Assembly: GCF_008298035.1 (NCBI RefSeq)
Contig: NZ_CP042910.1
Span: 3,363,001 to 3,427,000, forward strand
Origin: Gimesia maris
GTDB taxonomy: Bacteria > Planctomycetota > Planctomycetia > Planctomycetales > Planctomycetaceae
Direction of reading: 5' to 3'
DNA: 64,000 nucleotides
Position numbers and translations under genes: made by a program. Under the pieces are notes generated by a model. It was not told the origin of the DNA. It worked only from the letters and a program-made list of their open reading frames with translations, and did not search any database. Below are positions 34,201 to 43,278 of the stretch, piece by piece. Numbering within the stretch: the first letter of the stretch is position 1; every line of letters begins with the position of its first letter.

Positions 34201-34464
34201 CGGTTGGGGGGAAGACGCTGGCACGTCTGATTTCGATGCCTGCTCTACGAACTCCTGATCACGCCGACTGAACTGGGATTTGGGAAGACTCACCTGAAAG
34301 CCATTGGGTAATAAGAGTTGTATGTGCTCTCCTTTGACACCCGCAAACGCCGCTTTGACCCGTTGTTTTCCATCGGCGCTGGTCCAGATACGGTCTTCCG
34401 CAAACGCTGGACAGGACAGGATACCGAAAACCAGAAACAGCATGCTAAAACATTGTTTGAACAT
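31261..34464 (-). CDS. Secreted SHD1-domain protein of unknown function
   Basis: A 1067-residue protein with a signal peptide (MFKQCFSMLFLVFGILSCPAFA). Residues 25-75 (RIWTSADGKQRVKAAFAG, VKGEHIQLLLPNGFQVSLPK, SRRDQEFV) match the SHD1-like domain common in planctomycete exported proteins, named after the SLA1 homology domain. The rest is long, without zinc or catalytic signatures that I recognise. It shares the minus strand with the giant repeat protein and is separated from it by about 220 bp. Confidence 0.75.
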   Translation of the reverse strand: MFKQCFSMLFLVFGILSCPAFAEDRIWTSADGKQRVKAAFAGVKGEHIQLLLPNGFQVSLPKSQFSRRDQEFVEQASKSDVPASSPQPESNETDRPVAMNEPPNADTQGTPGDLKLLANDEIGQSSRALAEKHGLSVLHGLPVIHLDHFLRLDSIPSATERSRVYKQAEQALQKEQLNFGKFLELVALGIDAEWIEPFLPSFIANHFPKSVVESLVNFKYQTGGSIGIWKGNNEFEKRAAQERFNREYRSQLTKMAIRTPFRICFLSKAKLSPYDFSRKGLVVAALKKDMSPVAPGDEWKSAFPVLPSAGYYRKEISVAGSPVAGSTFWPVSPEVVKTLPGRTIKGYTGGVRTERWAYIATVVTFHSSPLLEVTERNLPAIFGSVDSINIFAEPTLRTHLYSFPLKRYPSSVLVAGNVHPVAKPESSIPFDEFALAGLIANDKQIEVHAETWKEIWNHAGLQDQEAYLFINEQLKKYFDTSSGFPNMLSSEQTSTQREQQLSDARETLSKLKSNIDQRLHPTRQPFFPPYAGNVGRDWGEQDNTLSTAQQKRLTDWLAERTRVAENRFRLTLKLSLDGRTDEPTLVESRLHPDLAAAFQKQGKEPEHYFSLDENLAFDERGELDLNGTKTGLFRIPGPQFKTYQFLINLGQPGRTLARALPDQIVKQALSQKPGETRIAVFLDVQVHDLKLLDTGFQNEGAGGRPCIVVDVTPTHLAVGKDRQAPLFEVPLDRTSLQKLEASQPQKKIPSQPAGKGQPLELTPQRMLPLIAKVAPEFLDDEEQLDQLMVMRWRFENVSQFDVKPDQIYFFDKGSPSLPSDAERAAKAEEFKAWAQRWAKTIPDQIAVQFKEFSFEGLDRQRPSPALISRSLVPWLKAGLPYNLHHVMYDLQHPDRIQPPMSAEEVQSFLDLFAIAPRDVVLEQQFAVPDTKGNTHKVLTPNNQGIPGLTSVQPAEPIFPVLRFDKEIWSPENPQLAATTQKPKLEVIFQVVSLKLVETLPCQPWIEGESKFHHRNYPADRIPDNGQYALIQVKLKSARLVDPATDKTVLPLVLKEYRSVKKNDAGKN

Positions 34465-34540
34465 GGGACTCTCCCTTGACGAGTTATACGAGTCGGCTTT
34501 TCAAGTGGATAGCCTGATTATGAATGTGGCACAGGCGGTG

Positions 34541-34876
34541 TTATGATTTCAGCAGAGTATTCAGTACAAAGATACCGCCGATAAACAGCCCCCCGCAGGC
34601 GGCTACAAGGAATAGCACGAAACAGAGATAAACCATGAACAGAACAAGATACAATGTGAATTGCAGTAGACACGCAGCAATGCGCGGAGCAAACCAGCCG
34701 GTGGCGGTCACGGCCAGTAGGCTCCACCCACCCAGTTCGTAAGAGACACCACAGATCAGAAATGCCATGATGCCAGTCAACCGCAGCGCCAATCCGGTTC
34801 TTTCAGGTACCCAGCGAAATGCAGACGAAATCCCCGGCGGCTTCAAATGCAGAATCGAAAATGCCCGGTCCGGCAC
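34541..34876 (-). CDS. Small multi-helix membrane protein
   Basis: A 111-residue protein with at least three hydrophobic helices (GIMAFLICGVSYELGGWSLL, FTLYLVLFMVYLCFVLFLVA, GGLFIGGIFVLNTLL). The frame begins at a GTG inside the preceding gene; an internal ATG at 34768 is an alternative start. No family is recognised. It overlaps the 78-residue gene at 34803-35039 by 74 bp if the GTG is used. Confidence 0.55.
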   Translation of the reverse strand: MPDRAFSILHLKPPGISSAFRWVPERTGLALRLTGIMAFLICGVSYELGGWSLLAVTATGWFAPRIAACLLQFTLYLVLFMVYLCFVLFLVAACGGLFIGGIFVLNTLLKS

Positions 34877-35039
34877 TGACTCTCGAACTGCTCCCCCCGC
34901 TATAGTTTACTCCGCCCCATTGACTTGCCTGGTTGCGGTGATCTACACCCAGCGAACTATAAACGTTGTAAGCATGTCCGGTTGTCTTGCCAATGATGTA
35001 GTCGCTCAGTTCTGGGTCCGTTGAATCGTAGATCGCCAT
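34803..35039 (-). CDS. Small Gly/Ser-rich hypothetical protein
   Basis: A 78-residue protein starting at MAIYDSTDPELSDYIIGKT, with AGGAGAG 7 bases upstream. A longer frame from 35132 lacks that ribosome binding site. It contains HAYNVYSSLGVDHRNQASQW and a Ser/Gly-rich centre. No family is recognised. It precedes the membrane protein gene and may be co-translated with it. Confidence 0.55.
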   Translation of the reverse strand: MAIYDSTDPELSDYIIGKTTGHAYNVYSSLGVDHRNQASQWGGVNYSGGSSSRVSAGPGIFDSAFEAAGDFVCISLGT

Positions 35040-35328
35040 GTTTTTCTCTCCTGAAGTTGGTAGTAACATCTCATCGCTTCCCCTGTAACTTCCTTGGCGA
35101 CGACTTGCTGCATAGTGTGCAGTCAGAATCACGTTTTTTTCTGATTTCGCATTTTTGGAAACATTTTCCGGCGAAGGATCGTGAAAATGCAGCGTTGCGA
35201 ATGGAGAGGTGCTGCCGTAGAATAAATTTCTTCAGAGATGCGTTGGCTCTCTGAAGGAACCCCCTGCTCTGGTTGTCCCCCCGCCAATTCCGGGACCGCG
35301 ACAAGAACCTGATCGACAGGCATTATTG

Positions 35329-35877
35329 ATGACCGAATCTTCCAGTGATGACTCAAATAGTTGGAATCAATCGATTTACGATCGACTGCATGAGCTCGCA
35401 GAGAAGGCCCTGCGCCGGGAAAGCCCCGGACATTCGCTTCAGCCGACACTCCTGGTCAACGATGCGTACCTCCGCCTCAAGGAACAGCAAAATCTCGATC
35501 CCGCTGATCGCTCATTAATGCTGGCTGCCGGGGCGACGATTATACGGCGATTGCTGGTCGATTACGCACGCCAGCGAAAGCGGCTCAAACGCGGCGGAAA
35601 AGAGGGTCGCGGAATTCCGTTGCACATTTCTGTCGCGGATGACGCCAAAGGGTTAGACATCCTTGAATTGAACGAAGCTCTGGAGACACTCGCGAAAGAG
35701 TTACCCAGGGCGGCAAGGATTGTAGAACTCAAATTTTTTGGCGGTTTGACTGGCGAAGAAATCGCGGAACAGCTGGACGTCTCCTTACGGACAGTCAATA
35801 ATGACTGGAAGTATGCCAAGGCCTGGTTGTATCGCGCGCTCGGTCCGGACACAGAAAGCAACCAGGCAGATGACTGA
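35329..35877 (+). CDS. ECF sigma factor (TIGR02999-like)
   Basis: A 182-residue ECF-type sigma factor. Region 2-like sequence includes LQPTLLVNDAYLRLKEQ and IIRRLLVDYARQRKRLKRGG; region 4 is RIVELKFFGGLTGEEIAEQL, then VSLRTVNNDWKYAKAWLYR. This form is typical of planctomycetes and usually sits beside a kinase gene. The ATG at 35329 follows a TTG in frame. Its stop overlaps the start of the kinase gene by 8 bases, indicating co-expression. It probably redirects RNA polymerase in response to a signal from that kinase. Confidence 0.88.
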   Translation: MTESSSDDSNSWNQSIYDRLHELAEKALRRESPGHSLQPTLLVNDAYLRLKEQQNLDPADRSLMLAAGATIIRRLLVDYARQRKRLKRGGKEGRGIPLHISVADDAKGLDILELNEALETLAKELPRAARIVELKFFGGLTGEEIAEQLDVSLRTVNNDWKYAKAWLYRALGPDTESNQADD

Positions 35878-38323
35878 TCCCCAGATTGGAACGGTACAAC
35901 GGGTTTTTCTGAAGGCCCTTGAGATCCCGGCAGAGAAACGCGAAACCTGGCTCCAAAAACAGCACGGCTCAGATAAGAAACTGCTGGCCGAAGTCCGCTC
36001 CCTGCTCGAGAATGCGGAGCCCTCTGCGGACCTGCTGGAACAGAATCTGGATCAGGTGATTGCCGACATTCCACGACTGGGAGATGAAGACACGCCTGAA
36101 AGTGAAACAGCGCCGGAAGACGATCCGCCGGTTGACTGTGACAGCTTTCTATCTAAACTCTCGGAAGTCGGAGTCCTCTCGCCTGACGAATTCGCTTCCG
36201 TGAGCGATTCCGTTTCGTCAAACGAACCATCAGCCGATCCGCGACAGCTGGCATCGCAGCTCGTGGCGGAAGGAAAGTTGACTTCCTACCAGGCCTCCGC
36301 TCTCCTCAAAGGCGAGCCGGAACTGCTGATCGACAAATATCTGATTCTGGACCTGATCGATGTCGGCGGCATGGGGATGGTTTTCAAAGCCATTCATCGC
36401 AACATGAATCGGGTCGTGGCTTTAAAGATGATTTCGCAGCAGATGCTGGCATCCGACGAACAGATCAGACGTTTCAAACGGGAAGTCCGCGTCGCTGCCA
36501 CCCTGGAACACTCCAATATCGTTCGCGCCTACGATGCCGATGAAGCCCGCGGCGTCAATTTTCTCGTGATGGAATATGTCCGTGGAGACAACCTCAGCAG
36601 AATCGTGCGGGTATCGGGGCCGTTCTCTCTCAGTCAGGCAGTTGACTGTATCCGGCAAGCCGCCTGCGGGCTGCAGCATGCCCACGAGCGGGGAATTGTT
36701 CACCGGGATATTAAGCCAGGCAATCTGCTCCTCGACGATCAGGGGACTGTTAAATTACTCGATCTGGGGCTCGCACACATCGTCGAATCGATGGGGCACA
36801 ATACTTCAAAAGCAGACTCGACTACCGACGACAGCGGTCACCCGTTTGTCAGCCGCTCGGAACTGACGGCCGCCGGTGCCATTCTGGGAACGGCCTCATT
36901 CATGGCCCCGGAACAGTCTCTTGATGCACATCTGGTCGATTTTCGATCGGATATCTACAGCCTGGGCTGCACTCTCTACTATCTTCTCACCGGCGAGACT
37001 CCCTATTCCGGGAACACCATCTTCAAGGTCTTCGTGCAGCACCGCGAAGGCGAGATCCCGGACCTGCAGGAGAAACGTCCCGACGTTCCGGATTCGATCG
37101 CCGCAGTCTTTCGCAAAATGGTTGCCAAAAATCCGGACGAACGCTTTCAGTCCATGCGGGAATTTATCGTGGCACTCGATGACTGTCACATTGCACCACC
37201 CGAAAGACAGTCTCATACTCCCCCACCCAAAGCGCCGTCTGCCCATCACGAATCCGAGCCGACGAGCACCGAACCTGATGCAGTCAAACCACGCACCCGG
37301 GCCGGTCTGATCGGGGCTGCCTGCCTGGTGGCTCTGGTCGGAGTAATCGCCCTCATCTGGTCGGGTGATTCACTACCAGATCAAAACGGGGCAGGACTCG
37401 CTGATGTCACGTCGCAGGGATCTGATGTTTCTGCGAAACACAACCTCTCCGCCGTCTCCCAGCAGGCGTCGGCTGCCGACCTGCTTGCTTCGGGCGACTG
37501 GGAATGGCAAATCGATAAGAACCTGGGCCCCGTCATCAATTCACGGGATTTCGACCTGGGTGGAGACATGACTGCAGACGGCCGGACCCTCGTTTTCTGT
37601 TCCGTTCGTGATGCGTCTCCGTTCGGCAATCGTGATTTATGGATTGCCACCCGCCCGTCGCGGGAAGCAGACTGGTCTGCTCCGGAACGCTTACCGGCAG
37701 AAATTAATACCGACTCCGGGGAAGAGAGACCACAGATTTCCGTAGATGGCCTCCGCCTGTCGTTCCTGCGAGGAGGAAAACAATCGCTGGTCTCAACGCG
37801 GGACAGTCTGGATGCGCCCTGGCAGGAGGCAGTTCCGGATCCGATTGCCGCGGGCCCCGCGGGAAGCAAAGGTGCTTACAAATTGACGTCGGACGGTTTA
37901 ACAGCATTCCACCCCTCCATCTTCTCGTCCTGGAATGGCCTCTCCGGTCGCGACGACACTCTCTTTGTCTGGCGGCGAAAATCGCTGGAGGCACCTTTTG
38001 AGTTTTTGAGTGATGACGTACTGCCAGCGGTCGGTCTGTCAAGAGATCTGGGAACCATGAGTGATGACGGTCGCCTCTTCATCATGACTCAGCATCTCGA
38101 TTCTGAGTCGGAGAAGCCCAAATCAAGACTCGTGATGTTCACGCGACCGGACTGGAAAGAGCCCTGGTCAAAGCCGCAACTGCTCTTTCCCGAAAATATT
38201 CATGGGGGGGGACGCGAACAACTACTCAGTGACGGCAGAAGCATGCTGTTCGTATCAAGCCGTCCAGGTGGAGAGGGGGGTAGCGACCTGTGGTTGGCCC
38301 GACTGGTGAAGAAACAGCGATAA
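35870..38323 (+). CDS. Transmembrane Ser/Thr protein kinase with PD40-like propeller
   Basis: An 817-residue kinase starting at MTDPQIGTVQ inside the sigma factor 3' end. After an acidic N-terminal region, the kinase domain has VGGMGMVFKAIHR (P-loop), VALKMI, HRDIKPGN (His278-Arg-Asp280), DLGLAHI and the APE-like MAPEQSLDA. A single membrane helix (GLIGAACLVALVGVIALIW) is followed by an extracellular part with TolB/PD40-like strands (GGDMTADGRTLVFCSVRD, RPQISVDGLRLSFLRGG). The sensor domain would face the periplasm. The pairing with the overlapping ECF sigma gene suggests a phosphorylation-controlled sigma factor. Confidence 0.9.
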   Translation: MTDPQIGTVQRVFLKALEIPAEKRETWLQKQHGSDKKLLAEVRSLLENAEPSADLLEQNLDQVIADIPRLGDEDTPESETAPEDDPPVDCDSFLSKLSEVGVLSPDEFASVSDSVSSNEPSADPRQLASQLVAEGKLTSYQASALLKGEPELLIDKYLILDLIDVGGMGMVFKAIHRNMNRVVALKMISQQMLASDEQIRRFKREVRVAATLEHSNIVRAYDADEARGVNFLVMEYVRGDNLSRIVRVSGPFSLSQAVDCIRQAACGLQHAHERGIVHRDIKPGNLLLDDQGTVKLLDLGLAHIVESMGHNTSKADSTTDDSGHPFVSRSELTAAGAILGTASFMAPEQSLDAHLVDFRSDIYSLGCTLYYLLTGETPYSGNTIFKVFVQHREGEIPDLQEKRPDVPDSIAAVFRKMVAKNPDERFQSMREFIVALDDCHIAPPERQSHTPPPKAPSAHHESEPTSTEPDAVKPRTRAGLIGAACLVALVGVIALIWSGDSLPDQNGAGLADVTSQGSDVSAKHNLSAVSQQASAADLLASGDWEWQIDKNLGPVINSRDFDLGGDMTADGRTLVFCSVRDASPFGNRDLWIATRPSREADWSAPERLPAEINTDSGEERPQISVDGLRLSFLRGGKQSLVSTRDSLDAPWQEAVPDPIAAGPAGSKGAYKLTSDGLTAFHPSIFSSWNGLSGRDDTLFVWRRKSLEAPFEFLSDDVLPAVGLSRDLGTMSDDGRLFIMTQHLDSESEKPKSRLVMFTRPDWKEPWSKPQLLFPENIHGGGREQLLSDGRSMLFVSSRPGGEGGSDLWLARLVKKQR

Positions 38324-38688
38324 GACCGGCACATATTCGTCTTGTTCAAAGATCGATACCTGGGCTGCTATCACGACAGTCACTTGAATCCAAGTGTCAG
38401 ATTATCCGTCAACTTCGTCATCAGAAGCTGGTTGAGGCAATCTCCAAAATTGAATGCTGAGTGGCTAAGAACAATCCTGCGTCGATCCCCGGTCATAAAT
38501 ATTCAGATTTTTGTTGAAACACGCTTTTTTCACCGCCAAGTTGGACTCGCCGCTACGCTTTTAATGATGTGGACTGTTTGTCGCCTGGCATCTGTCAGTT
38601 CATCCAGGAAGCAAACTGGAGAGGAGTGATTGCCTCTTTTCCCTCTTGTTAAAAATTAAGCTCTTACGATCCAAGGTGAGGTATCACT
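38324..38688 (+). other. Intergenic region without a supported gene
   Basis: A 95-residue frame at 38342-38629 has poor composition and no ribosome binding site, so I do not call it. The region likely carries the promoter of the RDD gene; no convincing motif is visible. Confidence 0.4.
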
Positions 38689-39402
38689 ATGAATTGCAAC
38701 GATTTATGTCAGAAGTTGCGGGTCTCTGAAAAGCAGTTGTGGAAAATATGTCGGCACTTGAAGATTACGGTTTCAAATGAAATTGACAGAGTTTTTACCC
38801 CCAGGGAGATTCAGCGTCTGGAGTTTTTTGTTGAACAGAAACGGTCAGCTGCCAGGAAAAATCCATCGACAACCAGAAATCAACCGGCCGTAACCGAGAT
38901 ACTGTCTGCCAGTTCAGAACCAGAGACTGTCCCGGCAATCCCCACACCCGCGGTCAGTCTCCCGGTCACTGATTCAGCCAGTGTCGGAATCCGGGTATGT
39001 GCCTATCTTATTGATTGTCTGGCAACTTTTGCTCTGGCTCCCCTGGTCCTTATTCCCATACTGGGGCTGATGTTCATTGGCGTTCTGCTTTCCTTATATT
39101 GGCTGATGCGCGATGTTGCCGGCTCAAGTCCCGGAAAAATAATTCTGGGATTGCAGGTGCTGAATAATAATGACGATCCATTTTGGGTGGGTCCACGAAT
39201 CCTGCGCAATCTCCCGCTCGCGATCGGACCGATATTTTTATGTATTCCTGTCATCGGAATACTGGTCGGTGCGCCAATTACGATTCTGATGATTTTGGTC
39301 GAGGCAGCCATGCTGCTGATAACGGGCAAACGCATCGGTGATCTACTAAGTGGTACTTCGGTCATAATCATTCCCAAAGCCAGATGGGGATCTGAGCCGT
39401 AA
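38689..39402 (+). CDS. RDD-family membrane protein with N-terminal helix-turn-helix
   Basis: A 237-residue protein; GGTGAGG lies 8 bases before the ATG. Residues 1-55 look like a DNA-binding or IF2-N-like helical module (DLCQKLRVSEKQLWKICRHL, FTPREIQRLEFF). A Pro/Ser-rich linker leads to an RDD domain with hydrophobic helices: RVCAYLIDCLATFALAPLVL, SSPGKIILGLQVLN and GKRIGDLLSGTSVII, the Arg-Asp-Asp-type signatures. RDD proteins are proposed transporters or membrane factors. It sits between the two sigma/kinase modules, and its DNA-binding-like end could couple membrane state to transcription. Confidence 0.75.
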   Translation: MNCNDLCQKLRVSEKQLWKICRHLKITVSNEIDRVFTPREIQRLEFFVEQKRSAARKNPSTTRNQPAVTEILSASSEPETVPAIPTPAVSLPVTDSASVGIRVCAYLIDCLATFALAPLVLIPILGLMFIGVLLSLYWLMRDVAGSSPGKIILGLQVLNNNDDPFWVGPRILRNLPLAIGPIFLCIPVIGILVGAPITILMILVEAAMLLITGKRIGDLLSGTSVIIIPKARWGSEP

Positions 39403-39565
39403 AGGTATCCACTCACAAGATAATTCCGCTGGTCAGCTCTGGTCCATTAGTCACGGATATCAAGAATTATTCTCTGAAATTCTGTTTAAAACGGGAGTGC
39501 TTGTATACATAATAAGAGACTCGAATTATTTTCGTTAACTGATCGAGATCTCTCAGGATACGAGC

Positions 39566-40156
39566 ATGCTCAACCCGGACTACCAGCAGCTTCTCAACGA
39601 TTCGTTGAAAGGAAATCAGGATGCGATTGGACAGTTGCTGGATCGACACCGTCCCTATTTGAAATTAATCGCCCAGCGAGCACTGGAAGGACAGCTGCAG
39701 GCGCGGGTGGATGACTCAGACATCGTACAGCAAACCTGTCTGTCAGCGCTTCGCAACTTTGAACAATTTGACGGGAAAGAAGAGGCGCAGTTCATTGCCT
39801 GGATACAAAAAATTCACGAACGAAACATCCAGGATACCATTCGAAAACATTTAGGGGCAGAGAAACGAACAATCGTCAATGAAGTAGCAGCGGCTGGGGA
39901 GAATCTACAGGGTCTATTTCACCTGGAAACTCTGAGTCCCTCCCAGAGAGTCATGCAGGCGGAAGATGCAGTCAGATTAGCAGAAGTGCTGGCTTCGATT
40001 CCTGAAGATCAACGGGAAGCAGTGCGGTTACGTCACCTGGAAGGCTGGTCGTTAGCGGATTTGCAGAAGCATTTTGATCGTTCGGAAACAGCCGTGGCAT
40101 CATTGATCAAACGCGGGCTCGAAAATTTACGCAAGAAGCTCAACAGTGAGACTTGA
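39566..40156 (+). CDS. ECF sigma factor
   Basis: A 196-residue sigma factor with region 2 (DAIGQLLDRHRPYLKLIAQR, DDSDIVQQTCLSALRNFEQF, FIAWIQKIHERNIQDTIRKH) and region 4 (IPEDQREAVRLRHLEGWSLA, FDRSETAVASLIKRGLENLR). AGGA precedes the ATG by 8 bases. It resembles the planctomycete ECF groups that act with the kinase encoded 65 bp downstream. It differs from the sigma factor at 35329 in both length and region 2, so the two modules are not recent duplicates. Confidence 0.88.
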   Translation: MLNPDYQQLLNDSLKGNQDAIGQLLDRHRPYLKLIAQRALEGQLQARVDDSDIVQQTCLSALRNFEQFDGKEEAQFIAWIQKIHERNIQDTIRKHLGAEKRTIVNEVAAAGENLQGLFHLETLSPSQRVMQAEDAVRLAEVLASIPEDQREAVRLRHLEGWSLADLQKHFDRSETAVASLIKRGLENLRKKLNSET

Positions 40157-40220
40157 GCATCAAACCTCAAGTTTAAGTGAGCAATTCAAATTGTTGCGAA
40201 CTATTTTTTAAGGGCGGGAT

Positions 40221-43091
40221 ATGTTTGAAGAGAATCAGCTTCTGAGTGGCGATCTCGAAATGATTATTGCCAGTTGTATGCGTCGAATTGACCTGGGCGA
40301 GATCATCGATCAGCAGCAACTGCTTTTAGATCATCCCCATTTAAAAACGGATCTGGCAGCCTATTTTGCAGATGTGGCATTGATTGAAAAACTGGCTGGG
40401 CCAACGGCATCCGATTTACTGCCCTCTTCTGATCGCAAGTTGAACCACACACAGGCAACCAATGATGAGCCTGATGCCACTCTCGATCCAGAGCAGTCAA
40501 CCAGTCAGCAGAGCGACAGAAATCTGGTACTTAATGGGCAATTTGGTCGATATCAGATCGAGGCTCTACTGGGCGAAGGGGCGATGGGCGCTGTGTATCT
40601 GGCGCATGACACAGAACTGGACCGTCAGGTTGCTGTGAAAGTTCCCAAGATTGACGATCCTGATTCAGAAGCAGCTCTACTGGAACGGTTCTATCGAGAA
40701 GCGCGGGCCGCGGCGACTTTAAGACACCGGGGGATCTGTCCGGTTTATGATGTAGGAAGTCAGGACGGATTCAGTTATATCGCGATGGCGTATATCTCTG
40801 GAATGCCGTTATCCCGCTTTCTCTCCAGCGGAAAGATCAAATCCATGCGAAATATTGCAGTGGTGATTCGTAAACTGGCGCTGGCCCTCGAATCGGCGCA
40901 CCAGAAAGGGGTAATCCATCGTGATCTCAAGCCGGCAAATATCATCATGGATGAGGATAATGAACCGGTAATTATGGATTTTGGTTTAGCGCGCCAGCTG
41001 GATAAAGACGATGCAGCACGTTTGACAACTGCGGGCATGATCATGGGGTCGCCGGCGTATATGTCTCCGGAACAGGTGTCGGGGGATATTAACTCGGTGG
41101 GAACGCAGAGTGATATCTATTCCCTGGGGGTCATTCTTTACGAACTGCTGACAGGCCGGGTTCCGTTTGAAGGACCTGTTGTCATGCTGATCGGTCAAAT
41201 CATCGCAGTGGATCCGGTACTGCCTTCAAAGTATGAGCAGCGGATCGATCCTGAGTTGGAAGCGATCTGCCTGAAAATGATGGCGAAAAAAAAAGAAGAG
41301 CGTTATCAGTCGATGCGGGAAGTGGTCGATGCGTTGACGGCTTATTTAAAGAATCCTCGAAAGTTATCGACGCCCTGTCCACAAAAAGCAAATAATCCGT
41401 CGGGGAAAGCCGCTGTGCCAGTCGGTAACGAGGGGTTTCCCGCACTGCGGAAACCGGTTAAAAAGCAAAAGTCAGAACGGTCCTCCGGGAACCATCAACG
41501 ACGCTTCAATTGGTTCGATTTTTTTAACGGTGATTCGGCACGGAAAAAAACAATCTTTGCAGCAGCCCTGCCCGCGTTTTTGCTTTTAGGGGCGATTACT
41601 TTTTTGTTCCGCACGGGGGACCGGACCGTTAAAGTCACGATAGACGACCCAACTGCCGGCGTGACCATTGATGGCAAAGATAAAGTAAAATTCGATGGAA
41701 ACATGGGCCAGGTTGATCTGGAGATTGGTCAGCACGAAGTCACTGTCACCAGGGACGGCGCGGTGATTAAAGGTTGGGATCAATTCAAATTTGAAGTCGA
41801 AAACAATGGGAAACAGACGCTTGCCATTGAAGTGTTGGATCGTGGGGAGCAACCCCCTAAAGTGAGTGCAGCACCCCGTAAAACCAGAGCAGCAATCGAC
41901 CAGCCCGATCCGGTCCTTTCGGAGCTGTTAGCGATCATGAAACAGAAGCCGGTTCATGTTCAGGAGTTTGATTTTAACCGGGCTCCTCTACGAACGGGTT
42001 CCTATTTCACAGCAATTCGTGATGGTCGGATGCTGATTGAGGCCGATCCTGGTTTTACTGATGGGGCATGGCCCTGGGCCGATCATACTGGGTCCGGACT
42101 CATCCAGGTCGATGTGCGAACCATAGAAGGAGCAGGCTGGCTGGTCAATTTGCATAATGATTTAACGGACCTTGGTTTTCTTATCGAACTAAAACATGGC
42201 AAAATGAGTCTGCGGCGTTCCCTGTTTGGGGCAAAAACGAATTCGTTAATGCCTGCCTACCACTTACTCAGCGAACACGCTCCGACTCACGGTTTGAATC
42301 AGTTTGACCAGTTGCTGGTTTTAATTGAAGGACGAAAGGTGACGGTCTTTCTCAATGGTAAACAATGCGGCGACCCGGTCATACTCGATTTTGATATCGG
42401 TAAGTACAGAGTCTGTGCGGGCGCCTTAAATAACAGCAACGACCATGTTACGAAAGTGGAATACGAACGTATTCTGAAGTTTCCGCTGATTGATGATGCA
42501 CCACTGGTAGCAGGAGAATGGCAAGACCTGATATCCGACTTAGACTTGAAACGCGATGTTATCAGTGGCAACTGGGAAAAAACAGGCAACACGCTGAATC
42601 TGAATTCAGGAGGATACGAAAATATCCTGCGACTGTCGGCCAGACCGCAAGGTTCATATGAAGTCGAATTCGCATTCACCCGCCATATTCTGCTCACAGA
42701 CTCAAAGGCGATCGCATTGGCCTTGCCTGTGGGAAACCGTTCCGTCGATTCGGTGTTTTTTGGATGGGGAACAAGAAAACTCAGCGGTCTTGCTACCATT
42801 GGCGGACTTGATCCCAGTCACAGCAGCAGTCCCTGCAGCACGTCGGCATTCATCATTGAAGAAGGAAAAAGGCACGAGATTCGATTACAGGTTCTGGTTA
42901 AAGGAACACTGGCGACAATTTCTGCTTTTGCAGACGGGAATCCACTCTACTCCTGGCAGGGAGACGTTTCCCAACTGAGCAGCGGATTTCAGACGATCAC
43001 TAAAGATCCGGTGGACACGCTGCTGCTGGTGAGTCATGGCAATGGAAAAACGACATACCACAAGTTGCGCTGGCGAAAAATCGACGAGTGA
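40221..43091 (+). CDS. Transmembrane Ser/Thr protein kinase with PEGA-like and LamG-like parts
   Basis: A 956-residue kinase with AAGGGCGGGAT before the ATG. The kinase domain has LLGEGAMGAVYLAHD, VAVKVPKID, HRDLKPANI (His233-Arg-Asp235), DFGLARQLD and SPAYMSPEQV. A membrane helix (FAAALPAFLLLGAITFLF) is followed by a PEGA-like sequence (VKVTIDDPTAGVTIDGKDKV) and two beta-sandwich, laminin-G or glycoside-hydrolase-16-like regions containing GSYFTAIRDGRMLIEAD and IEEGKRHEIRLQVLVKG. The extracellular portion likely senses a carbohydrate or envelope signal. It follows the ECF sigma gene at 39566. Confidence 0.88.
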   Translation: MFEENQLLSGDLEMIIASCMRRIDLGEIIDQQQLLLDHPHLKTDLAAYFADVALIEKLAGPTASDLLPSSDRKLNHTQATNDEPDATLDPEQSTSQQSDRNLVLNGQFGRYQIEALLGEGAMGAVYLAHDTELDRQVAVKVPKIDDPDSEAALLERFYREARAAATLRHRGICPVYDVGSQDGFSYIAMAYISGMPLSRFLSSGKIKSMRNIAVVIRKLALALESAHQKGVIHRDLKPANIIMDEDNEPVIMDFGLARQLDKDDAARLTTAGMIMGSPAYMSPEQVSGDINSVGTQSDIYSLGVILYELLTGRVPFEGPVVMLIGQIIAVDPVLPSKYEQRIDPELEAICLKMMAKKKEERYQSMREVVDALTAYLKNPRKLSTPCPQKANNPSGKAAVPVGNEGFPALRKPVKKQKSERSSGNHQRRFNWFDFFNGDSARKKTIFAAALPAFLLLGAITFLFRTGDRTVKVTIDDPTAGVTIDGKDKVKFDGNMGQVDLEIGQHEVTVTRDGAVIKGWDQFKFEVENNGKQTLAIEVLDRGEQPPKVSAAPRKTRAAIDQPDPVLSELLAIMKQKPVHVQEFDFNRAPLRTGSYFTAIRDGRMLIEADPGFTDGAWPWADHTGSGLIQVDVRTIEGAGWLVNLHNDLTDLGFLIELKHGKMSLRRSLFGAKTNSLMPAYHLLSEHAPTHGLNQFDQLLVLIEGRKVTVFLNGKQCGDPVILDFDIGKYRVCAGALNNSNDHVTKVEYERILKFPLIDDAPLVAGEWQDLISDLDLKRDVISGNWEKTGNTLNLNSGGYENILRLSARPQGSYEVEFAFTRHILLTDSKAIALALPVGNRSVDSVFFGWGTRKLSGLATIGGLDPSHSSSPCSTSAFIIEEGKRHEIRLQVLVKGTLATISAFADGNPLYSWQGDVSQLSSGFQTITKDPVDTLLLVSHGNGKTTYHKLRWRKIDE

Positions 43092-43278
43092 AAAATCGTT
43101 TCTGCTGCAATGGGCCGGGAACCCGGTCTACTTAATACATACAGATAATCATTATAAATCATAGTGTGAGTCAAAGTTTTACAACGACTGATTTCAACAG
43201 CAAACTCGAGTATTACTGCTGTGAGAATCAGAACATAATCTGATTCAGCATTCTCTCTTTTTTGGAAGGTGCATTCTG

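Noticed and set aside
38342-38629. 95-residue plus-strand ORF after the first kinase
   Set aside because: No ribosome binding site, biased composition and no motif support it.
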